Source of the DNA: Rhea pennata
Lineage: Eukaryota; Chordata; Aves; Rheiformes; Rheidae
Direction of reading: 5' to 3'
Assembly (NCBI RefSeq): GCF_028389875.1
Contig: NC_084665.1
Location: 2,666,001 to 2,730,000 of the forward strand
Length of the DNA: 64,000 bases
Shown: piece after piece, positions 48,851 through 62,014 of the stretch
Position numbering within the stretch: the stretch's first letter is position 1
How the letters are laid out: each line of letters opens with the position of its first letter
Notes under the pieces: model-generated
The model's input: only the letters and a program-made list of their open reading frames with translations
What the model was told of the DNA's origin: nothing
The model's database searches: none
Translations under genes and position numbers: made by a program

Positions 48851-49444
48851 TTGATGGTAAGGCCATCCAGGTAATTATAGACCTGTCGTATATGGTACAA
48901 GCAGCAATTCTTAGCACAGTCAGCAACAACCCAGAGGCTACATAGCTCAGGAAGCTGATATAAGCCAGTGTCAACAGCAAATACAACCAAGTGATTTGAG
49001 TGAGTGTGCCACTTGGGATGCCATGACATGTCAAGGTCAAACCTATGGTTTATTGGCCTTTTCTAGCCTAAACTCTACTATTCACATTGCTTCTCTTGGA
49101 ATTTTATTTCGCAGTGTCTTGATTTCATGTTAGTTATTTTTGTTCCCTCCGAGGAAGTCTGCTTTTCAATTCCACAGTTATGACCCATAGAAAAGAAAAT
49201 TCCTTGAACATAACTTGTTCCTGGCCATCAGTTTTCCTTTTCCACGCCAGCGTTTCAGGCCAGGTGTCTTGCAGCTGCCTTTGCAGGGAATGTGCAGCAG
49301 GCTCAGATCCCATCAGAGCATGTAAAATACTGCTGTGCTCTGAGCATTTCCTAGAACTGATTAACCACACAGCATTTTGTGTAGCACATTGCCAGAACAA
49401 GACTAAGGCCACTTTTCTGTAATCTTTCACAGAGGGCCTACAAT

Positions 49445-49575
49445 CATTATTGAGACAAAGAGGGAGACTGAGGCACCGAGAGGTTAAGTGATCAGTTCAA
49501 GGGCATGCAGCAAGGAAGCACGTGACAGAACTGGGGAGGGAGACTTGGTTTTTAGCCAATGCTCAGTTTTGCTGT
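49445..49575 (+). mobile_element. MIR/CORE-SINE-like fragment, best-preserved copy
   Basis: GGGAGACTGAGGCACCGAGA, GGTTAAGTGATCAGTTCAAG and GGCATGCAGCAAGGAAGCAC, then GACAGAACTGGGGAGGGAGA, match the sense MIR core closely (GGAAACTGAGGCACAGAGAG, GTTAAGTAACTTGCCCAAGG, TCACACAGCTAGTAAGTGGC, AGAGCCGGGATT). This is the clearest ancient SINE copy in the window. Confidence 0.8.
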
Positions 49576-49579
49576 CCCT

Positions 49580-52500
49580 GAATATCTTCTAGTCAAGAAC
49601 TCCTCTCTCTGGGGGAGGGAGCAACACATGTCCTGGTGAATGACAGCTCTATTGGCCATGTGATAACGGAAGCATTAAGACAAGCCTCTTAATTTCAAAC
49701 ATTTGATGCAGCAAGTTCAGGACTCAAAGGGTAAAAGGCCATGTTTGTTCTTTCGTTTGCCTCTTCCCATCACTGCCTTTTGTTTTTCTCAGTATATAGT
49801 TCAATCCTTCCCTTACAGCAGAAGTGGCATTTCCAAATAGTGTCACACCAGGGTGTGTTAAGGGATGATTTTGGTGGAAGATGAAGAAGAGAGTTAGGAA
49901 GCACACAGTAAAAGGTGCTCTTTTTTCCCTTCCTTCAGAGCCATGCTTCAGTTTACTACATCCTCCTCCTGAAAACAGGGCGGCTCCCTGAGATCCAGAC
50001 TTTCCCTGAATCCACCCAAGCGCAGAAATGCTCAGAAATGCCTCCTTTCCAAACCTACCATTCACAGGCAATATCATTTGCTGAAGAGATTAAACTCATT
50101 GCTTCTGTCATCACAGGCTTGCTAGCCAGGAAGGCATTAATTTCCCCATTGGTCTGCACAGCAGAGGCAGGTCTGCAGAGAACCAGGCTCATGAAGTATT
50201 AGCTTCACAGAGAGGACACAGGTCCTGAAATGCCATTTTGGGGACAGAAATTCAAACACAGATCCTTGAATCCTCTACTTTGGGGTTTCTACCCCTGAAA
50301 TTCCCTTTGTAACTAGACTGTTGGGAGTAATGCCAGTCCTGGGATGGAGGTTTTTATGTCACTGCTCAACTCCGGTGAGATTCATAAGCTACCTGTCCCC
50401 ATACTGTGGCTTGGGCTCAGTGGCCGTCCTGCTGCTCCCAGTGCAGAAGCTGACTGGTTCAGACTTCAGCCTAAAAACATTGCCTACCCCTAAAGAAAAT
50501 CAAGATGTTCACTGCTAGTTAAACCTCAGGGTTTGGGTGCGACCCTGCCTCTCAGCAGCTGCTGCTGCGTGTGGGCTGGTGAGTGTCCATGACGAGGAGA
50601 GCTTTCCTGGGAAAATGAGGCTTATGATCAGTCACCACTCTGAAGTGGTGTTACTGCAAACAAATGCCCGCTGCATTTGTCCATGGGACAGTAGTAATCT
50701 GTGGTGATTCCCATCTCCAACAGCAGATGGCATTTGGTTGGAAATTTTGGGGAGGCCGGACTGAAGTTAAGCAAAGGCAGCAATGACTGCCTGCACCACC
50801 AGCAAGAAACATCTGTTCTGCTTTCTGCTCTGTTTCTGCTTTCTGTATCTCCAGGAGGAAGGTCTGTGTCTCTTGGCAAGAGCTGTACAGCAAAGACAGC
50901 TCTTGGTGCTCTTCTGTATGCTAAAAATGCAGTGGAATAAAGACAGGTGTCAGGATGTCAGCCTTCTTAGAACAAAGTCAGTCTTTAAGGAAAAACCTGT
51001 GTTTTCTGCAAAGAGGAATAATTATAAAGTGTCCCTAGGGATTTGCTGATTTTTGCTGTTGTAGTGAGGGACTCAGGAAAGTAATTCCTTTAACTTGAAA
51101 GATTTGGTGTTAACAGTGACAGATGACCACTGTTATCTCTCTTGTGCTTTACAACTTGCATTTTGATGGCAGAGGATGTGACGGAAGATAGTATGTCCGA
51201 AGAGAGTAGATTTCCTGAGGGCTTTTCATATGAGCTCCTAGTTACCCAAATAAACAGAGTTGACATGGGCCTGGCCCTGGGATTACTCAGAATTGCACAA
51301 CTGCTGCAGCAGTAAGCTGTGCTGGCAGCAAGCACGCAACGTCTCCTGAACCGGCAGATGGGTCCCTGCGGCCAGGTGGAAAGGATGGACGATTCCTACA
51401 GGGGAATTGAAGGGCTGCCAAATATGCTGCTGTTGCTTGGTGACTTAAAAACTGAGACTAACATTTTCAAGCCTCACATTGCAAAAATTTATTTCAGTTG
51501 AAACGAGTCAGATTTGTCTCTGGTTTTCTAGCAAAGCAAACCTGCACTTCCAGCACATTTTGTCATGCTGTTTGCCTACAAAATGATCACATTTTTAGCA
51601 ATTATATAAAATATTATTAAGTCTTGCAGTATGTAATAGGACTGTGATCAGTGCAGAGCACTTGTAAACTGTGCACTCAGTCAACAAGTCTTCCCCATGT
51701 TCCCTCCTTCCCCATAGAGCAATTTCACTTACATTATTTTAACAACATTTTCTTTCAAAGTTTTTACATTTGTAGGATCCACTTGTACTATCAGAACATA
51801 CCCCAGAGCAAAGGAAAAATGAAAAACAAGCATCTACAGCTTAGCCATTCACAGAAAAGGGTATTTGATTCTTTCTTCAATTTAGAAAGTGGCACTTTTA
51901 CCATAAAGCTCAATCACAGCAACTGGCCTTCAGGATCCCCTGCAGAGAAAATAATCATTTTTTTCTTTACTTCATTCATTCCAAAGAGGTTACTTTCTTA
52001 AGCTCTCACTTTATGTCTCATCTTTTTCCAACCATGTCTGGTTCACATAGCTCAGAAGAGGGTGTTGGCATTGACTCCTACTGTATAAAAAAAAGAGTTG
52101 GGGAAAAGAGTAATAATAGTAATTAATAATGGCCCTAAACTCTGCTCTTAGGTGATCTCCAAAGTTAGCCTTAGGGAAACAAGAGCTGAAGAGCTTCTGT
52201 CCTTTATCAGATGCCTCCCCTTGTTCCTTTCTTTGACCACTTTTCACACATTTGTCCATCATCCTGTCTCTGGGAAGAGGAATTTCTAGGAAATGCCATT
52301 TGCTACCTAGACTACAATAGGAGAGACGGTAAGGTCCTAACTTGGCCTACAGAGACCTAAAATTTATTATTTAGGTATTACATAGGCTTCACTAGAAAGG
52401 TTTGTTTTCTCTCAGCCCTTATCTTCCCCAGACCATTGCTTTTAGAGGACTGAAGTACTACTTCAAGCCCATTGTATTTATGAATTCATTTCTATAGTAG

Positions 52501-53540
52501 TAACACGGATCATGTTTTTGCAGAGCAAAGAAGGGTTTCTTCAGGTGTTGTATTTTCTTACTGTCTTTCTAATGAGAGATGCTGTAAATTAGAGACCTTG
52601 ATGATTGACTCCAGGTAAAAGCAGAAATCAGTGACACAGAAGCAGGCTCTTTTCTTAGATAAACTTATCTCTTTACCTAATATTCTTTAAACCCAAGAAC
52701 AGAAATCTAAGCTTCAGTTCCTAGTCAGATATTTCACTTCCCCAAAGTAAAAGAGCACCTAGCAGAGAGCAAACACTCATCTTCTCACAAGATTATGCAT
52801 AGTAAAACTAACAAACAAGAGCATTTGCAAAAATGCTATCACCTTAACTTGTATGACTTCTGTGTAACTGGGCTAGCTTATACCATAACAATACATATCC
52901 AGCTGGACCACAGCAATGTTACAGCAGCTTCCAGCTCTGCAGCTGGGTAGAGAGCAGGAATATCTACTCCCAGAGAGCTTCAGGAGGCAATTTTTACCAG
53001 TCAGGTCTCCTGAGTGGTGTTGACCTGTCTCCAGCACAGCCCAGAGCACTGTGGACCCATGTTGCATTGAAAGATGGTGGTAGATGTTCTCCTCACATCC
53101 CTCATTTTGTGGCCTTGGGGCTAACTTACATATATCTCTGCACTTGAGCTGGTGGCAACGAGGAAATATATGACCCTTTTGCTCCAGGTTCACTGCCTAA
53201 TTGCTGCACTGACATTGATGTGACCCACTGATAAATGCAATTATACCAGTATAACACTGGGCAGAAAATTTTCAATGGGCAGAGTATTTTCAATGGGCAG
53301 AAAATACAGTTTTCACTTATAATCCACAAACTTTCAAAGCAATTTATATCCACTTGAAAATTTCAGCTCTAAGGAGGAAAATGTCTTTGCATTTTAATTT
53401 CATCAGCATCTGATTTACCCAAGGGGAAAAAAAAGGCTAAGATTAAGATAGGATTTGTTCCTTACTCCTGAAATAGCCTGCCTTATGGTGCAGGTCAAGT
53501 TCGTGTTCTCCAGTAGAAGAATGCTAGGGCAAAGGCTGTG
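49580..53540. other. Non-coding DNA
   Basis: No gene is recognised; short frames only. A three-unit 18-bp-period repeat built on GGGCAGAAAATTTTCAAT lies at 53259-53307. Confidence 0.5.
53259..53307. repeat. 18-bp tandem repeat, about 2.7 units
   Basis: Units start at 53259, 53277 and 53295 with GGGCAGA; the first two end in TTTTCAAT and the third is partial. Copies differ by two bases. Confidence 0.9.
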
Positions 53541-53543
53541 GTT

Positions 53544-53569
53544 AGGTCAAGATTAGCTAACCTTGACCT
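53544..53569. repeat. 26-bp near-perfect palindrome with AGGTCA ends
   Basis: AGGTCAAGATTAG is followed by CTAACCTTGACCT with no spacer. The two 13-base halves are reverse complements except for one position. AGGTCA half-sites face each other 14 bases apart. Confidence 0.9.
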
Positions 53570-54826
53570 CTTCTTATGTGACACACATCCTGTAGGTTTT
53601 GATCGTCTGTTGTTTGGACTTCACATAACCATTTATTCCTTTGTAAAGAAAGGACAAATTAGACCGTATATTGCTGTAATACTGCCAGTGTATTTGCATT
53701 CTGCAAAGGATTTCCCAGTCAGAACAAATGCCAATCATTCCCTTAATTTAATCATTCATTCAACAAGAGCTCAGTTACCCCAAGCTCTTTCATCCACTTA
53801 GACCTATCCATATGTGTCCCTGAACAGATCTATAACTAGTTCACAAAACATTCAAAATAAGATCCCACTGAGAAGTTTCATGAAGGAGAATTGTCACTGA
53901 GACTTGGTAGCACTGATATTTCTTTGCTTAGAAAAAACATTCTGTTTTTCGGTTTTTGTTTTGTTTTGTTTTGTTTTTCCACTCCTCAGGATTTTAGTTT
54001 CTCTTCCAATTTTTTTTGTTTTCCGGTGCTTCCAGAAACAAAACAGCAAAATAAAGGAGGAAAGGTCCAAGAAAACAACAAATGAAAAAGTAAGAATACA
54101 GAATGTAATCAGTGGAAAATAAAAAATATGAGTAGATTTTAGTTCACTTTTTTTTAAGCAATTATAAAACAGAAATAAATTCCCTTTTCAAGCCAGCATG
54201 ATGAAAAATATTTCAAAAATTTCCAAGAAAAATATAGTATTATCAAAGCCACAATTTCCCTCAGAATTATGAGGAGTGAGAATCTCACACAAAGGTCTCT
54301 GCTTTGCAAACAATTTGCAGGACTGATCTTGCCAATAGAAAGAAGATATAATCAGGGCAAAAGAAATCAGATTAATCACGTTTTAATTTTTTTTGTGTGT
54401 TCTGATGATCTCTCTGTTGCCTCAAACCACCATCACCATTTGTTCTTGTGGCTCTCAGGCTGAGTCAGATACAGAAATGCCTTTCCTGCTGACACACTTC
54501 TTTTCCTTCATAAAAGTTGATTAATCATGTTCCTCTGCAATTTAAAAAGTTATTGCAAGACGTTACCAGCTGTCCATTGTGATAATAGAAGAAAGACTTT
54601 TCATTTTATTTTAGTCTGAGTCATCTAAAATGTCATTGTCATCCTTACACGAAAGGAATGCTAACAGTGGATATTTCAAATTGCTTTCTTTGACCTTTGA
54701 TTGTGGGGGATATTTGTCAAGGATTTTGTCTGCCTATTTGTTTGGTTTGAAAGCAAGCTTGATAATATTATAATGCCAATAATTATATGTAACTTTTTAA
54801 ATATTAAATTGTTATGCTATAAATTC
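53570..54826. other. Non-coding AT-rich DNA
   Basis: No gene is recognised. TTTTG-type low-complexity sequence lies near 53955-53977. Confidence 0.5.
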
Positions 54827-54827
54827 A

Positions 54828-54855
<28 letters not shown>
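54827..54855. repeat. Poly(A) tract, 29 A
   Basis: Uninterrupted A29 after TATAAATTC, preceded by AT-rich sequence. It may be a retroposon tail, but no element body is recognised upstream. Confidence 0.95.
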
Positions 54856-54859
<4 letters not shown>

Positions 54860-57800
54860 TCCAAATAAGAGATATGTTGTTTGCAAGCATGCATGATATA
54901 TGCAAAATCCCATTTAGGATCATTAAAGATGCACATCCAGTTCAACCTGCAGTCTCCCTGCATCATGTTGAAACAAATGTGCAAAAAAAATTAAGCTGCA
55001 AAGGCATGCTGGATACCAAGAGAGAGTCTTTTCTCATGCAGATTCAAAGACAGCTCCAAAATATGGCAAGAGACTTTTATTGTCCAATGAAGCAGCCTCA
55101 ATTTACACAGCTTGGCTTATACCCCTCACAAAGTTTTCTGTTATCACTCTTAACTACTGTTGCTAATCTCATGACATTTGTCATTTTTTTAAATGCCTCT
55201 CAACCCCTTTTTCATATTTATTGATGAGAATTTCAGCTTGCATTTAAATCCTAGTGCAATTCTGTCACTAGAGAAAGAAACTTGAAAACATGGTCTCTAC
55301 ATATTCGAAAGATAAATGGGAAACAAACCCCCATAGTCTTACCTACTTTTCCTTTTTTCTTTGAAGACAATTGCATGATTTATGACATGCAAAATCAGAG
55401 AAATTGAACCACGTGTAATAGAATTCCCTGGGAATTTCTGATGAGCTTTTCCTTAATGAACTTGGCAGGCACCTACAACCAACATGTTCAAACTGGGATT
55501 TTATAAGGGTCCCAACAGAGTCTGGTACTCAGCTTTCCCATACTTTTAGGGAGATGATGAGCAAGAAGGAAGAACTTAATAAACAGTTCTGTCAGCATTT
55601 CCTTGTATTTAGCATCCATTTGTCTATCAAACAAGGTTAAGAAATGGGCTTAGCCCATGAAACCTCCTATTTCCTCGTTGTCTTGCCTCCAACCTCAGCT
55701 ATTTTGCTGTTCTTCCTTGGTGAACCCCAGTGCCAAAGTGGCCTACCTGCTGTGCGGAGATACAAAGGATTGCATGGTGGACTACAGAGCAAAGGAAGGA
55801 GGCTGTAGACATGAACAGAAGAGAAAGTTGCACTGGCCCACCTCCTGTGGGGGTGCTAAGGGCCTCTGGAAAACATGCAGCATACGCTGCTAGCATGCCT
55901 GTTGTGAATTTAGGTTTCCCAAACTGCCAGATATATCATTTTTTATATCCAAAAATACTGACCAGGAGGAAGGGGAGGATTTCGATCATCTACTTGGGAT
56001 CAGTTGGTGTCCATCAGCTCAATGGGAATAGTAGATCCAATAACACATCCAGAAATCCTAGGCAAATGGTCACTGACTGAAGCAGTCTGCAATACAGGAG
56101 GTCTGCAAGCCCAGGCTAGATCTGACTGCCAATACCGCCAGGCGGGTGTATCCGATGCCATTTATTCTCTGTGTTTGCAATAAAGCCAGAGCACTTGGTC
56201 CACACTGGACTTAACACATACACGTATATATACTTCGTCTCATGAAATCCCCAGCAAAAAAAAAAAAAAAAGGTGAATTTCACTGTGCTGGATCAAGCTT
56301 TCTTGTCAAAGGCCATATGAATCTCCATATTCTTCCAGCTCCAGTGGCTGCTGTTACAAAGGAAGTCTTCAGTTTTTTAGCAGCCACTCAGAGACCTGCT
56401 GTTTCTGTGAGACAAAGTTGAAATGATAAGTTTACTGCAGTTACAAGGGAAAAAAAAGTATAATAAGGCCAGGAAGTGCAGGGCAGAGAATGTCACCATG
56501 CCCTAAATTGAAATGTCTTCAGACTTTGTTTTGCCAGACACAGGAATACAACTGGTCAGAGTGGGACTGCAGACTGAAATGAGAAGCATATCCATATATA
56601 TATCCAAAAAGAAGACTTAACTCTCATCTGTGTGAACTCTCTTTCACGTTGTTTCACTTTTCTAGCCTTTTTACACTGCTAAGGCTTGGTCAAACAGATT
56701 TTAGCATCTCACAGTGAGAGATGGAGTACATCACTAGGACTTATAACTGTTCTGCAGGATGCAAAGCATTCTCCAAAACTGCCATAAAAGTGATTGTAAA
56801 AATGATATAACTTATTATTACAATCTTTGTGTCCTGTCACAAATAAACACTTAGTCTCCTGGGGATTTCCTATTTTGGAAATCAGAGCAGCCTGAGGGCC
56901 TTTGAACCATGCACTTTTAGGTCAGCTGGCTGCAGTTATGGCCAAACCTATACTCCAAGGCAATGCGAAGGGCTCTGCCAGGGCTTGCCAATGATATGGG
57001 TAAGCAGTACACATCTGCAGTGAGTATGTTTAATAGGCTGTATGTTAATTAAGAGTGCTGCTTACGGAAATTTTGCCTGAACAAGGGCTCTGGGTGTTGC
57101 TGATGCCTGTCAAGGGTTGTTGTTGCTTGATACATCTTTGGAGAAGACAGGACTGTAGCAGTCACATCATGTGCTGAGGGAGCTTTCTCCCTCATTATGA
57201 CGGAAAAATAAGAGGCTTTCTCCACAGATATGTTTACATCCCAATAGCATGTTATAGCCATAATTTTCAATACAGACACAGAAAATAGCCTCTGAGAACA
57301 GTAAATTTTCTTGCTCCAGAAAGACTATTAGAGTCGTGCTGCCATTTCTGCTGCCTTCCTGCCCAGTCATGTTTGTATTAATCATGGGAAGGCATGCTAA
57401 ACTTGTCCTGTGCCTTGCTTCCAGCAACAAAAAGGAGCTGTGAAGAGCAAGTGAATGTACCAGGTTCAAAGTGGTTGACTTTAACTTATAACAGCATTTT
57501 TTTTGCTTCATTATAGGTTAAGCACATGCAACCATTGTTTTTTTCAGGGAAAGAATTGATGTTTCTTTCCTACAGGCTAAGACCCAGGGATCCTGTATTT
57601 CTTTACTCTGAAGTTCATTTTAATTGTATCAGTAGGACAAGCTTCACCCAAAACCTTCCCCCCCACACACCTTGGGCCAATAACAAGGGTAGTCAAAGCT
57701 TAACCAGCTTTCATAAAGTGCAATATTTCCGTTCAAAGTAAAGCCTACCAAAAAGACCTATTTACAGAGCAAAAAGATGTTTATTGTTTTATAAGACAAC

Positions 57801-60800
57801 GAAACAATGCGCCTCTCTTTGCAGACCACCACCACATTTTGATAGGACAAATTTTGTTAGGACCGAAAAATTAAGTCCTGCAAGCAAGCATGTCTGATGC
57901 ATTTCCTCTAGTTCATAGTCTTATGTTAATTATTGATTTAATAACAGGAAAAATAGTAAGTGCTTTTTCCCACAGGGATTAAAACCTCAAAAGCCTGGAT
58001 CTTTGAACTGATCTGGCATCAGTGAGTGCATGAATTATCACCCCACACACACCATCTTCTTTACCTGCTGGCAACTTCACTTCTGTTTGGAATCACCAAA
58101 TATCTGAACCATTTAGCAAAAAATACAATTTAAGGTTTCCCATAAGCTTTCCCAGTGTTTGTAACATTGACACAAGAGTCTGCAAGTGCTGTATGGGACA
58201 TCCTCGAGGCTCATTTGTGAGGATCTGAATTGTGAGCACAGGGAACAGACTTGAGCTGCCCTGCCTATAAATAAAATAATGAACTATAAGAGACAATTAA
58301 GTGCCAGCTGCAAATCAGACATATTTGTCCCACTCAACATGATGGCAGCATGGCTGAGTTGAACCCCTAGCTCAGGACATGCATCCTCGGCCACAGCAGG
58401 GATGCAGAACTGGCTTCAGGCTGTGTTGGATGTGGCCTCAGAGGAGTCAGGCTGAAAATCCACCTTACTTGCGTTAGCTATCTTGGCATTCAAAATAGCC
58501 ATTAGAAATAAACAACTATCTTTTTGTGCCACTGCGCTATTATGCCACTGTGCTCATGCCCTAAGTCATTTTAGGTAAATTAATTGGCATATTCTGCAAA
58601 TGAAGGCTCATGTGAAGCTCAGTTTGCAAAAGTGAAAGAGGCTTTTGAAGTCATCCATGTTCATCCATGCAAGCCTATCCTTTTCAGGCCCTGTCAAGGA
58701 AAATATTGGAAGATTTGCTTTTTGGAGGAGATTAGCCTACTATCCTTTTCCATGAGCTTACTGTTGAACCCTGCATCATTTCCAACACATGCCTTTGCAC
58801 AACAGCTTAGTTACCTGTGAGGTTTTCTGGATTTTTCATTAAGACAGCCTGATCTTTTCACCGTAGTAGGCTGGCTCTTTCTCTCTGTTGCGTTGTCACC
58901 AGTAGTACTGAAATCTACTTGGCAAGATATTAACTTCACTTACTAGTCTTGGAAGGACTTGGGAGAACCAAATGCCAAAAAATATTTAGAAGATAAAAAC
59001 AAGAAAAAGAGGAAAAGAGCAAATATCGAAAGCATTTGTTCTGCAGTGTCTGACTCTGTGGGATTTGAAATGAGGAGCATAGTAGATTATATTTTAACAT
59101 TATTCGATACATTTTCTTTAAATTCTTCTGCTTCTCTGCAGCATCTTTTACCACAAAAAGAGAAAAAATGTATACTTCACCTTTTGAACTGCCCTATGGC
59201 ACAGATGTCACCAGCCAAAGACATGATACCTCAATGCAGTGAGAAGTCATAGTCAAAATAACCCATGTGGGCCCAAACTCCACTAACTGAAGTTAGAGGA
59301 CTTGATACAGGACGCTCACATGCTGCTTGCAGCATTTGCTTTGGAGAAGGCTGAGAAAAGCCGAACAAGCAGAGCTCAAATTGTTGAATCCTTCCTCCTG
59401 CCTGCCCTACTTGGCAGATACTGAAGACTCATCTTGCTGCTGCTGTACTACCGCGTAAAAGACAAGGTGCTTTTCTTTGCTGCAGAGAGGACAGAGGCAG
59501 CCCTCCATACTGGGTAGATGCAGGACCCTGGCCATTCACATGTCTTTGCAGTGGAGCGTTGCTACCACTTAGGAGTGAGGCATGGGGCCAGCACCCAGGA
59601 AGGATGTTCCAGGGTTGGGTTTCTAGCTCAGAAACACTGGGGGTAAATTGGAAATGTGTATTAATCACCATATTGCACTCCTTTGTTTTGGTTTATTGAG
59701 TTGAACTTGAAGGTCTTCTAGAAGGAACTCTGCTTCCTCTGTAGACATGCAGTATGTACCAATCTCAGTCGGTCCCTCAGCAACATAAAATAAATAGGAT
59801 TAATGACGACAGCAGATTGGTAAGTCTCTTGCCACACACAGGCTGTGAGTGGATCACAGCTTGCTGTCATCACGCTGCTGTTCCTACAACAGTGTAATTA
59901 TTTTCCCACTTTCCTCAGCTCCTTAACTCAGCAGAGGATCCTTCCTACCTCCATGAATAGACTCTGCTGCTAAGTTTTGCATGGATGGTGCATAATTGTC
60001 ATGTGGCAGTTCCCACAGTAGCCAGAACAAATCTGAAAATGCTCTTTGTATTTTGATGTGTACAGACACTGAATATCCATCTGTCACTAGATGTCACATC
60101 CTCTTTTTTGTTTGTATGTTTGTTTTAAACACTGCTTAGGAAAAATGTCAAAGACCAATAAAAGGCCATACAAATGCCATTGCAGGTGTGGGCAACATTA
60201 AAGGATTCTTTGTGTTGCTGAGATTTTTTCCAGTCTGTGTGAGAATTTACCTTTTCCCTGCATGGTGTTTCTTTGGTCATGAATGTTGTGGAGACAGCTC
60301 TAGCCACTATCAATCTTGCAGTTTTAAAGTATCTAGTGACTTCTCTGCTCTGTCACTGACCAGAGCCAGAAACGCTGATCTCTGCCTTCCTGCAGAGCTA
60401 CACTGAAATCAGCAGGATTGCTTATGGGTTTAGGATCTGACTGAGATCATCTCTATGGCCACATACGCACAGAAGCAGGAGATATGCCTCAGTATATGTT
60501 TCTGTATGGCCTAGGACAGACCTTTCCTTTCTCTTTTTTATGGCCTTGGTAGACAGGAAGTGAATAATCCTCAGTTAGGTCAACCATGCCTTCATACCAC
60601 CTGAAGCCATGCTCTACCAATACAAAGATTATGAAAGGTGACTACTGGCACTTTGGTGGGCTGAGATCCTGTCAACTACATCGCAGATAGGATGAGTAAT
60701 GATAGCATAAGATCATTCACCAGCACGGTCTTACCTCTGCCTTGCAAGAGGTACATTGCAAGAGGGCTGCTCAAAAATTTTCTACTCATCTCATTTCTGA

Positions 60801-60855
60801 CAGTTATCTGCACCTTCAACAAAATGCTTGCCTGAGAAATGTTTGCTTTTTTCAG
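54860..60855. other. Non-coding DNA
   Basis: No gene is recognised. An isolated AATAAA in a TTTGCAATAAAGCC context lies near 56177-56190 and could be a non-coding transcript end or part of an old repeat. An A17 tract lies at about 56256-56272. The frames of 60-116 codons lack motifs. Confidence 0.45.
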
Positions 60856-60857
60856 GA

Positions 60858-60884
60858 TTTTTTTTTTTTTTTTTTTTTTTTTTT
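60858..60884. repeat. Poly(T) tract, 27 T
   Basis: Uninterrupted run of 27 T between CAGGA and GGTTAC. Confidence 0.95.
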
Positions 60885-61631
60885 GGTTACTGTTTAAAAA
60901 TATGTTGCAGGAGGGGTTTGGAGTTACAAGCCAACTGTACATGTGAAAAATGAACTGAGTCATTTTTTCCCTCAGAAATCAAAGTTGTTATTTTAGCAAA
61001 ACTTTTTTGGTTCAAATTTAGACAGGGAGAAACAAAAAGAAAAAAAACAGCTGGTTGCGTCATACTGTAAGGATGGATAATCTGTCCAGTTTCCATGGCC
61101 ATTTGATTTCTAACACTGGAGACAGGCTTCTAATAGGGATAACTTGCAGGTCTTGGGCTGAACAGAAAAGGCCTGCCATCACCTCCATGTATAGACTACA
61201 GCTTCAAGAAAGAAACAAAGATTAACTGTGTGACTCCATACAGTAAGACATGCTTGTGCCCTATAGTGTCTAGTGACCGGTTTAGCAAAGCAACAGTGAA
61301 GAAAAGTGTTGCCTTAAAAACTGACTTGTTTACTCCTAAGCCACAGTATTAAATAGATTTTAAACAAAGTCAGAGATCAATGCTTTTAGCAAGCATTTCT
61401 ACTTGCTTTTTTCTTCTTAATCTGAGGTTTATCGTGATTAAAATCCTGAGAAAATCTGCAGGGTATCTCCTTGACTGGAGAGAAAACAGATTGTAAGAAA
61501 AAAAAATTTGCATGTACTTAGTCAATAGATATTGACACAGTGTATATTAAAAATCACTAAGGATACTTTTTCTTTAGATTTTATTATTTTAATCAGAAAA
61601 GCAATATACAGTGTTATTCAAAGTTTGAGAT

Positions 61632-61633
<2 letters not shown>

Positions 61634-61666
<33 letters not shown>
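61634..61666. repeat. Poly(T) tract, 33 T
   Basis: Uninterrupted run of 33 T between GATAA and AGTTG. Long homopolymers are often mis-sized in assemblies. Confidence 0.95.
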
Positions 61667-61668
<2 letters not shown>

Positions 61669-61799
61669 TTGAAGGCAATGGTAAGGTAGTTGTATTATGC
61701 CATTGCTATCTGGCACAGTATCATTCAGTACTGATAGATGAAACTCTCATGAAGGATGAAGAAAGTCATAACCCTGGACCATAAAGATATAATGCTTTA

Positions 61800-62010
61800 C
61801 ACTTACAAACCGGTTGATGTGTTCAAAGCATTTCAGATGTGTTAGCCAGCCAGTCCAGGCAGGACAACAGAAAGACAATTGTAGGCCTTGCTTGTAATTA
61901 CTTCTCTTTTATATGCAAGGAATGGGGAGCAAAGATGTAGCTGCCCAGGGCAACACAGCAAATCCACCATGGGCCAGGATGAATATCCTGTCTCTCCTGA
62001 CTAAGTATTC
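61800..62010 (+). mobile_element. MIR/CORE-SINE-like fragment
   Basis: TTCAAAGCATTTCAGATGTG (compare AAGCGCTTTACATGTATTAA) is followed at MIR-like distance by GCAAGGAATGGGGAGCAAAG, then ATGTAGCTGCCCAGGGCAAC, ACAGCAAATCCACCATGGGC and CAGGATGAATATCC. These correspond to the sense MIR core blocks up to the CCAGGATT-like region. This would be the longest MIR-like copy here. Confidence 0.6.
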
Positions 62011-62014
62011 ACTG

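Noticed and set aside
56090-56190. Possible CR1 3' end or LTR end with AATAAA
   Set aside because: Only short blocks (AATACAGGAGGTCTGC, TTTGCAATAAAGCC) resemble known elements, and order and spacing do not hold up.
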